A stretch of 36,163 bases of DNA from Streptomyces sp. LUP47B (GTDB lineage Bacteria; Actinomycetota; Actinomycetes; Streptomycetales; Streptomycetaceae), in the NCBI RefSeq assembly GCF_001746295.1, contig NZ_MJAH01000012.1:1-36163 (forward strand), given 5' to 3'. A program made the position numbers and the translations under genes. The number at the start of each line of letters is the position of its first letter. Position 1 is the stretch's first letter. Below the pieces are notes generated by a model that did not search any database, was not told the origin of the DNA, and worked only from the letters and a program-made list of their open reading frames with translations. Positions 30,359-36,163 of this stretch are shown piece after piece.

Positions 30359-33300
30359 TCATGAGCGATCGATACGGGGACTACGAGCGGCGACGGCGGT
30401 GTCCTGCGGGGCGGCTGGGGGCGTGGGCTCGGCGGGGTCCGACTCTTCGCGGGCAGGGCACGGGGGTTCGTCGACGGGGGTGTGCGGGGCGGCGTTCTGG
30501 GTCTTCCGGGTGCCGGGCAGGTGGTTGTGGTCGGCGGGGGCCGGCTCCTGCGGGGCGGGGCGCGGGGTTTCCCCGGCGGGGGCGGAGTTCGCCGTAGCGC
30601 CGGGCAACCCGTCCTCGTCGGTCCCGGTGCCGGCCGCCGTGGTCGCGTTCTCCGGGGTGTCGAAGCCGGCGTCCTCGTCCCGGGCGCGGAGCGTCCCCAA
30701 CTGGAATCCGGCGAGCGAGGAGGCTGCGCGGTCCGCGGTGAACTCGTCGTCGTCCTCCTGCTCACCGACGGCCGGGGCGTCCTCCCTCAGCTCGACAGCC
30801 AGACTGGTCTGCGGCACCCGCCGGGGGAGAGGCGCGAGCCCGTCCGGGCGCGAGGCGCTGACGGATCCCGACGAGCTCGCCGGGGCTGCGGCGCCATGTG
30901 TGCCGGGCGCGCCTGCCGAGTCGTCCGCGGAGGCGGATCCTGACGAGTTCGCCGCGGTGGTCGTGCCCCGTGTGCCGGGCGCGACCGCCGACGTGCCCGC
31001 GGGGGTGGGTCCGGGTGTGTTCGCGGGGGCAGTCGTGCCTCCTGTGCCGGCCGCGGCCGCTGCACTCGGCACGCCGGTCGGGTTTCCCGGGTCCGCGGTG
31101 GCTGACGCACCGGCTCCCGCGCCCGCGGCTCCGGGTAGGCGAGCCGGGTCTTGCGCGTCAGTCGGCCCCGAGGCACCGGTCGGGTCACCGGCCTCAGCCG
31201 ACCCCCGTGCACCGGTCGGGTCTCCCGCGCCCGCGGCTCCTGTTACGCGAGCCGGGTCACCGGCCTCAGTCGGCCCCGAGGCACCGGTCGGGTCTCCCGC
31301 GTCAGCTGGCCCCCGTGCACCGGTCGGGCTTCCCGTGCCCGCGGCTCCTGTTACGCGAGCCGGGTCACCGGCCTCAGCCGACCCCCGTGCACCGGTCGGG
31401 TCTCCCGCGTCAGCCGACCCCCGTGCACCGGTCAGGCTTCCCGCGCCCGCGGCTTCTGTTACGCGAGCCGGGTCACCGGCCTTAGCCGAGCCCCGTGCAC
31501 CGGTCGGGTCTCCCGCGCCCGCGGCTTCTGTTACGCGAGCCGGGTCTCCCGCCTCAGTCGCCCCCGGCGCACCAGCCAGGTCTCCCGGCTTCGCAGATCC
31601 CGTCACGGGTGCCGTGCTCTCCGGCCCCCTTGCATCCGACACAAGCCCCGTACGTGCCAAGGGGCTTGCGCTCGCGGAGTCCGTCGACGGGGCTCCGTCG
31701 GACGGACGCTTCACACGTACCGGACCCGCCGAAGCCGTCGTACGGACCGGTCCCGTCATGGCACCGACACCGGCCGAGCTCCCCGACGCCGCCGGGGCGA
31801 CGGCTCCGACAAGGTCCTGCGACTCGCCCTCCTCCGGTACGACGATCTCGTGCGGGATGAGCACGATCGCCGTCGTTCCGCCGTACGGCGAGGACCGCAG
31901 CGTCACCTGGACACCGTGGCGGTTGGCGAGGCGGGCGATGACGAACATGCCCAGGCGGAGGTCGTCGGCGAGGGCGACGACGTCGAACTTGGGGGCCTGG
32001 GCCAAATGGGCGTTGAGGGAGGCGTATTCGTCCTCCGACATGCCAAGACCCCGGTCCTCGACCTCGACGGCAAGGCCCTTGGCGACCAGCCCCGCCCGTA
32101 CCGAGACGGGACTCGGCGCGGGGGAGTACAGCGTGGCGTTCTCGATGAGCTCGGCCAGGAGGTGGATCACGTCCGCGACCGCGGGCGGGGCCAGGCAGAC
32201 CTCCTCCTCCGTGTGCACCTCCACCCGCTGGTATTCGGCGACCTCACCCACCGCACTGCGCAGGATGTCGATCAGCGCGACCGGCTCGGTCCAGCTGCGC
32301 CGCGGCTGCCCGCCGCTGATGATGACCAGGTTCTCCTCGTACCGCCGCAACTGGCTGGCCGTGGAGTCCAGTTCGTACAGCCCCGACAGCACGTCCGGGT
32401 CCTGGTGCTCGCGCTCCAGCGAGTCCAGCCGGCTGAGCTGGAGGTTGACCAGGTTCTGGCTCTGCCGCGCGATCCCGAGGATCACCTTCTGGAATCCCCG
32501 CCGGGTGTCGGCGAGTTCGACGGCGGTCACCACGGCGGTGCGCTGCGCCGCGTTGAACGCCTTGGCCACCTGGCCCAGTTCGTCCGAGCCGTAGTCCAAC
32601 TCCGGTGCCGCCCGGTCCACATCGACCTTCTCGCCCCGGTCCAGTCGTGCGACCACGTCCGGCAGCCGCTCCTGGGCCAGGCTCAACGTGGCCTCCCGCA
32701 GACCGCGCAGCCGCCGGGACAGTGAACGGGTGATCCGCCAGGACATGACGAGGCACAGCAGCAGCGCGATGAGCCCGCCGGCACTGAGCGAGGCCGCCGT
32801 CAGCAACTGCTCGTGCGCCTTGTCCGCGCTGCGGGTCAGCAGCCCGGACGTCTGCTGCCGGATCAGCGCGGTGTAGCGGACGGACACCTTGTCCATCGCA
32901 GGCGTCCACCGCTTCCTCAGATCAGGCAGGGCCACCTGCCCCGTCCCGGCGGCCGGACGCGCGGCGAGCACCTGGTCCTCGACGGCCGTCAGGGCCCGCC
33001 AGTCCGCGCTCGCCAGGATCTGCTCGGTCTGCGTCTTCGCGGTGCCGCTCAGCGCGGGCACGATCTGGTCCTCGACGAGCCAGCGGCGCGTGTTGACGAG
33101 CTGGACGAACTGCTCCCAGGCCTTCTCGTCGAGATGCCCGGACGGCCAGGCCAGAGTGAGCGCCACATCCTCCTGCGAGGTCAGCTCCGCCGCGTGTTCG
33201 ATGGCGACGAGCGGCCCGGCCTGCGAGGTGAGGTCGCCGTCGTCGACCTGCGAGAGCTGCTGGAAGGCGTGTATCTGGTCGTCGATGATCGACGTGTACT

Positions 33301-33754
33301 GGTCCAGGGCCTGCTGGGCGGTGATGTCGGTGGGGTGGTCCACCTGGTCGCGGTAGTACTCCAGGCTGCCCACCGAGCCGAGCACCGAGTACAGCTGGTC
33401 GGCGATGCGCGCGGGCGCCTGCTGGATCTCGTCGGACCGCCGGACGAGCTTGGCGACCGCCGCGTCCGTGGCCGCGCGTTTCTCGTCCAGGGCGGCCCGG
33501 GAACCGGGCACCTTGGCCAGCCAGGCGGCGGACAGTGCGCGTTCCCCCTGCAGTGCGAGCGTGGCCTCGGTGCCCATCGCGCCGGTCGACCGGCTGAGCT
33601 CGGTCTGCGAGCGCAGCCGTAGGCCCTCCGAGAACAACTGCGTGGTCGTCACGCCCCACACGGCGGCGAGGGTGACGCTGGGCACCAGCGCCAGCATGAT
33701 GAGGGAGAGACGTATGGAGCCGAGGCGGCGCCGGGTACCTTTCCGGTCGGGCAT
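30359..33754 (-). CDS. cvnA: Conservon sensor CvnA with tandem-repeat tail; phosphoacceptor histidine missing
   Basis: A 1131-residue membrane sensor; the ATG has AAGGA 6 nt upstream. Membrane segments at about 16-35 and 319-340 enclose a helical NIT-like extracytoplasmic domain. HAMP follows, then the kinase-like core. In the block that reads IDHIAVRLRR in the first conservon, this protein has LDSTASQLRR, so the histidine is replaced. The ATPase N-box (LLAELIENATLYSP) and G1 (DRGLGMS) are present. After about 640 comes a tail of almost 500 low-complexity residues, including thirteen 12-residue repeats (723-878). ATP binding is plausible, but phosphorylation at the usual position is not. It may act as an allosteric sensor for the CvnD GTPase. 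It lies 69 nt downstream of an orphan sugar-binding lipoprotein gene on the same strand. Confidence 0.92.
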   Translation of the reverse strand: MPDRKGTRRRLGSIRLSLIMLALVPSVTLAAVWGVTTTQLFSEGLRLRSQTELSRSTGAMGTEATLALQGERALSAAWLAKVPGSRAALDEKRAATDAAVAKLVRRSDEIQQAPARIADQLYSVLGSVGSLEYYRDQVDHPTDITAQQALDQYTSIIDDQIHAFQQLSQVDDGDLTSQAGPLVAIEHAAELTSQEDVALTLAWPSGHLDEKAWEQFVQLVNTRRWLVEDQIVPALSGTAKTQTEQILASADWRALTAVEDQVLAARPAAGTGQVALPDLRKRWTPAMDKVSVRYTALIRQQTSGLLTRSADKAHEQLLTAASLSAGGLIALLLCLVMSWRITRSLSRRLRGLREATLSLAQERLPDVVARLDRGEKVDVDRAAPELDYGSDELGQVAKAFNAAQRTAVVTAVELADTRRGFQKVILGIARQSQNLVNLQLSRLDSLEREHQDPDVLSGLYELDSTASQLRRYEENLVIISGGQPRRSWTEPVALIDILRSAVGEVAEYQRVEVHTEEEVCLAPPAVADVIHLLAELIENATLYSPAPSPVSVRAGLVAKGLAVEVEDRGLGMSEDEYASLNAHLAQAPKFDVVALADDLRLGMFVIARLANRHGVQVTLRSSPYGGTTAIVLIPHEIVVPEEGESQDLVGAVAPAASGSSAGVGAMTGPVRTTASAGPVRVKRPSDGAPSTDSASASPLARTGLVSDARGPESTAPVTGSAKPGDLAGAPGATEAGDPARVTEAAGAGDPTGARGSAKAGDPARVTEAAGAGSLTGARGSADAGDPTGARGSAEAGDPARVTGAAGTGSPTGARGPADAGDPTGASGPTEAGDPARVTGAAGAGDPTGARGSAEAGDPTGASGPTDAQDPARLPGAAGAGAGASATADPGNPTGVPSAAAAAGTGGTTAPANTPGPTPAGTSAVAPGTRGTTTAANSSGSASADDSAGAPGTHGAAAPASSSGSVSASRPDGLAPLPRRVPQTSLAVELREDAPAVGEQEDDDEFTADRAASSLAGFQLGTLRARDEDAGFDTPENATTAAGTGTDEDGLPGATANSAPAGETPRPAPQEPAPADHNHLPGTRKTQNAAPHTPVDEPPCPAREESDPAEPTPPAAPQDTAVAARSPRIDRS
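31121..31588 (-). repeat. Array of thirteen 36-bp repeats in the second cvnA
   Basis: Exactly 468 nt make thirteen 36-nt units, each coding 12 residues. Two main types mix: AGDPARVTEAAG (or GAAG) and AGDPTGARGSAE (or SAK, SAD, SGPTE). Adjacent units often differ by one or two bases; longer blocks such as GCGAGCCGGGTCACCGGCCT recur. The phase matches the reading frame, so gain or loss of units would not break the protein. The array is alanine/glycine-rich with regular D, R and E residues. A degenerate fourteenth unit may precede 31121. Confidence 0.93.
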
Positions 33755-33823
33755 GGTCGTCCTTGGGCGGTCAGGGAGAGCGGAGTGGGGTGTTCCGAGG
33801 CGAGTTCTCGCTCCGAAGGGAGG

Positions 33824-34834
33824 TCACCTCGTGCCGGCCGCGGCGAACTTCGCCACCGCGGCGACGTTCGTCCGGGTGACGAACGCGGGCCCGGTGAGGA
33901 CGGGAGCCACACCGCCCCCGCTGACGTTGCCGTTGGTCTTGTACAGCCACAGGGAGTCCACCGCGAGGTAGCCCTGCAGATACGGCTGCTGGTCCACCGC
34001 GAACTGTACGGATCCGGCGCGGATCGCCTTGACCAGGTCGTTGTTGAGGTCGAAGGTGGCGACCTGGGCCTTGCTGCCGGCCGCCTTCACCGATCCCACG
34101 GCGTCCAGGGCGAACTGCGCGCCGAGGGTGACGACTTCGTCGATGCCGGGGTCCTGCCGCAGCCGGGCGGTGAGCACGGCGTCCACGGCCTCGGGGTCGG
34201 TGCCCTCCACGTACAGGTTCTCGGTCTCGCCGCCGAACGTCTTCTTCACACCGGCGCAGCGCGCCTCCAGGGCGACGTTGCCCCGCTCGTGGATGACGCA
34301 CAGGGCGTGCTTGACCTTCAGGCCGTTCAGCTTGTCCCCGACGGCGGCGCCGGCCACGCTCTCGTCCTGGCCGAAGTACTCCAGCAGCCCCTGCGACTTC
34401 CAGGCGTCGATTCCGGAGTTGAGGCCCACCACCGGGACGCCCGCCGCACGCGCCGCGGCCACCGGTGCCTTCATCGCGGCCGGCTTGGCCAGGGTGACCG
34501 CGATGCCGTCGACCCGGTCGCTGATCGCGTCGCGCACCAGCTGGGCCTGGCCGGCGGGGTCGGAGTCGTTCGCGTACGTCAGATCGACACCGTCCTTCGC
34601 GGCGGCGGCCTCGGCCCCCTTCCGCACGAGCTCCCAGTAGGCGTCACCCTCGCCGCCGTGGGTGATCAGGGCGACCTTCAGCCCTGCGGTGTCCGCCCCG
34701 TCCGCCGCGCCTCTGCCCGACCCGAGGGAGGAGTCGCCGCCGGAACAGCCGGCGAGCAGCAGGAGGGCTACGGAGGTGAGGACGGCCATGCGCAGGGATC
34801 TCGCGGGAGTCCGAGGTGGGGGAGGAGTGTTCAT
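33824..34834 (-). CDS. Sugar-type periplasmic-binding lipoprotein (Peripla_BP_4), orphan
   Basis: A 336-residue lipoprotein. The signal peptide ends in LLAGC (C30). The body begins LKVALITHGGEGDAYWELVRKGAEAAA, then has DGIAVTLAKP, GVPVVGLNSGID, ALCVIHERGNVALEARCAGV and QQPYLQGYLAVDSLWLY, which fits ribose/RbsB-type binding proteins. The ATG has GAGGTG about 8 nt upstream. No ABC permease or ATPase gene is adjacent. The next gene downstream, 69 nt away and co-directional, is the second cvnA. A role as a ligand-presenting partner for that sensor is therefore plausible but unproven. Confidence 0.9.
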   Translation of the reverse strand: MNTPPPPRTPARSLRMAVLTSVALLLLAGCSGGDSSLGSGRGAADGADTAGLKVALITHGGEGDAYWELVRKGAEAAAAKDGVDLTYANDSDPAGQAQLVRDAISDRVDGIAVTLAKPAAMKAPVAAARAAGVPVVGLNSGIDAWKSQGLLEYFGQDESVAGAAVGDKLNGLKVKHALCVIHERGNVALEARCAGVKKTFGGETENLYVEGTDPEAVDAVLTARLRQDPGIDEVVTLGAQFALDAVGSVKAAGSKAQVATFDLNNDLVKAIRAGSVQFAVDQQPYLQGYLAVDSLWLYKTNGNVSGGGVAPVLTGPAFVTRTNVAAVAKFAAAGTR

Positions 34835-35210
34835 GGGAGCGGCACCTCGCTGTGCGGCCGAGCAGGCGGAACGCGAAAGGGTGGCCGGAACGCGGGTGCG
34901 CCGACCGCTTTAACCTTCACTGGCCAGGAGCCAACCGCGTGTGACCGCCGGTAGTCAAGTGATCAGCCCCTTGTAATGACTTCTCGGTTCCGCATCGTAA
35001 TGATCTTCACGCCTGCGGGCAGCAGGAGGCGGCGGTAGCGGGCCGGCGCTCACGCCCCCTCGCCCTCCCCACCTCACCATCCGCACCACGCCTTGCGCCC
35101 CACCATCCCGTACATCGCGGCGTCCGCGTCCCGGACCACCTCGGTGCCCGAGCCGTCCAGGCGTCCCGGCACAGGCCGTCCTCGCGCGGTCGCTGGCTAT
35201 GATCGCGTGA
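34835..35210. promoter_or_regulatory. Divergent intergenic region upstream of the binding protein and pepE
   Basis: No gene can be supported in these 376 nt. On the minus strand the segment near 34950-34960 contains TTGACT, a possible -35 for the binding-protein gene, but no clear -10. GTAATGA occurs twice, 24 bp apart (34973-34979 and 34997-35003), in an A/T-rich patch that could be an operator. An imperfect hairpin (GCCTGC against GCAGG plus bulge) lies near 35010-35034. The pepE promoter is listed separately. Confidence 0.45.
35198..35203 (+). promoter_or_regulatory. Predicted -10 of a leaderless promoter for pepE
   Basis: TATGAT ends 7 nt before the ATG at 35211. That is the normal distance from a -10 box to the transcription start, and there is no Shine-Dalgarno sequence between. 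The transcript would begin at or within a base or two of the ATG. A matching -35 is not obvious. Leaderless mRNAs are common in actinomycetes. Confidence 0.6.
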
Positions 35211-35942
35211 ATGGGCTCGGAACCGACCATCGTCGCCACCTCCGGAGGACACCGCGCCGGTGGTCGCACCATGGTGTCCTTCCACGCGCTGGTGCACCAC
35301 GCCGTGGATCTGTCGGGTGCCCACGGCCGCAGGCCGCGCGTGATGTACGTCGGCACGGCCATCGGGGACGCGGAACACTTCACGGCACGTATGCACGAGG
35401 CGGCCCGGGTGGCCGGCTTCGACCTCACCCCGCTCCAGCTCTTCCCCATGCCCAACCTGGACGACGTGGAGGGCACGGTCCTGGAGCAGGACGTGGTGTG
35501 GGTCATGGGCGGCTCGGTGGCGAACCTGCTCGCCGTGTGGCGGGTGCAGGGTCTCGACCGCGTCCTGCGCAGGGCCTGGGAGGCCGGGGTGGTGCTCAGC
35601 GGGGTCAGCGCGGGCTCCCTGTGCTGGTTCGAGGGCGGTACCACCGACTCGTACGGCCCCGAACTCCGCCCGCTCACCGACGCGTTGGGCTTCCTGCCGT
35701 ACGGCAACGGCGTGCACTACGACAGTGACCCGGGTCGTCGCCCCCTGGTCCACCGGCTCGTCGCGGACGGCACTCTGCCCACCACCCACTGCACGGACGA
35801 CGGCGTGGGACTGGTCTACCGCGGCACCGAACTCGTCGAGGCCGTCACCGAGGTGCCCGGAAAGGGTGCCTACGTCGTCACTCGCGACGGCGGGACGGCG
35901 GTGGAGGAACGCGTCGAACCGCGCAGGCTGCCCGGCGTGTGA
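35211..35942 (+). CDS. pepE: Peptidase E (family S51) dipeptidase
   Basis: A 243-residue S51 peptidase. The nucleophile is S133 in SGVSAGSLCWF, the oxyanion turn is VWVMGGSVANLL, and FLPYGNGVHYDSDPGRRPL contributes the catalytic histidine region. Peptidase E cleaves Asp-Xaa dipeptides, and cyanophycinase is a relative. It is cytoplasmic with no signal peptide and of normal length. It appears monocistronic. Its stop codon is followed by a flank that recurs 175 nt downstream. Confidence 0.92.
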   Translation: MGSEPTIVATSGGHRAGGRTMVSFHALVHHAVDLSGAHGRRPRVMYVGTAIGDAEHFTARMHEAARVAGFDLTPLQLFPMPNLDDVEGTVLEQDVVWVMGGSVANLLAVWRVQGLDRVLRRAWEAGVVLSGVSAGSLCWFEGGTTDSYGPELRPLTDALGFLPYGNGVHYDSDPGRRPLVHRLVADGTLPTTHCTDDGVGLVYRGTELVEAVTEVPGKGAYVVTRDGGTAVEERVEPRRLPGV

Positions 35943-36163
35943 CGGGTGGTGCCTGCGCGGTCCGGGCGCGGGAGGGTGGGCGCGCGTTTCCGCGGAGGTG
36001 CTTGATCCCACGGACGGGTGCGGTCGGTGCGGGGCCCGGCTACTGGGCGGCCTGCGCCGTACCGGAGACCGCCCCGGCCTGCGCCGTGCCGGCCGCGGGA
36101 CCGGGCTGCCCCGGTGACGGGTGGTGCCTGCGCGGTCCGGGCGTGGGAGGGCGGGCGCGTGTT
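35940..36163 (+). repeat. Direct repeat of the pepE stop codon and 3' flank
   Basis: The stretch from the stop codon TGACGGGTGGTGCCTGCGCG onward (35940 to about 35988) recurs at 36115-36163, offset 175 nt, with about 46 of 49 bases identical; the three differences are C/T. The upstream side also resembles the gene end (GGCTGCCC before both). The second copy is cut by the window edge. Between the copies CGGCCTGCGCCGT occurs twice near 36047 and 36079. No gene is supported in 35943-36163. Confidence 0.85.

Noticed and set aside
31121..31588. CRISPR array
   Set aside because: The 36-nt periodicity is contiguous and has no unique spacers. It is in frame with cvnA and codes a 12-residue repeat, and there are no cas genes.
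28985..33754. Cytochrome P450 gene belonging to a conservon
   Set aside because: Some conservons include one, but no haem-binding FxxGxHxCxG motif or P450-sized frame occurs next to either conservon here.
1..36163. Biosynthetic gene cluster
   Set aside because: There is no PKS, NRPS, terpene cyclase or RiPP gene; the epimerase and glycosyltransferases alone do not support one.

Overview
The window looks like an actinomycete chromosome, almost certainly Streptomyces. GC is very high with G/C at third codon positions, starts are often GTG or TTG, and genes commonly overlap by 4 nt (GTGA/ATGA). Two complete conservons (cvnABCD) are present, as is a palindromic repeat that I recognise from many Streptomyces intergenic regions. 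No tRNA, rRNA, IS element, phage gene or CRISPR array was found.

Left part (1-11 kb): a truncated family 2 glycosyltransferase (1-430, minus) faces an OmpR-type two-component pair (534-2363, plus). Downstream of the kinase stop lie two extra copies of the kinase 3' end, then a strong convergent terminator. On the minus strand follow an SDR epimerase with a zinc-knuckle-like insertion and a second two-component pair. Divergent from that pair is a compact redox operon: a ferric-reductase-like membrane flavohemoprotein, an anchored protein with two near-identical FMN-binding domains, and the flavinyltransferase ApbE. A GT39-type membrane glycosyltransferase closes this part.

Middle part (11-19.4 kb): an OpuC/ProU-type osmoprotectant ABC transporter (ATPase and two permeases, plus) is separated from its predicted lipoprotein binding protein (18367-19332) by a whole conservon on the opposite strand (13753-18001).

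Right part (19.4-36.2 kb): a peptide-type ABC transporter (lipoprotein, two permeases, double ATPase) with a ROK sugar kinase on the minus strand, divergent from a ROK repressor and an M81 (MlrC-like) metallopeptidase. This reads as an uptake-and-breakdown locus for an unidentified peptide- or sugar-containing compound. It is followed by a second conservon, whose sensor protein carries a 13 x 12-residue tandem repeat and lies downstream of an orphan sugar-binding-type lipoprotein. Last comes a peptidase E (S51) gene with a predicted leaderless start.

The most unusual theme is repetition at gene 3' ends. At three separate loci (after 2363, below 19862, after 35942) the end of a gene and/or its downstream flank is copied one or more times in the adjacent intergenic DNA. 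At two of them the copies keep an open C-terminal reading frame and stop codon with variant residues. Together with the internal duplication in the FMN-binding protein and the cvnA array, this marks the region as prone to short tandem duplication. Start sites, operons and functions are inferred from reading the sequence; no database search was run.
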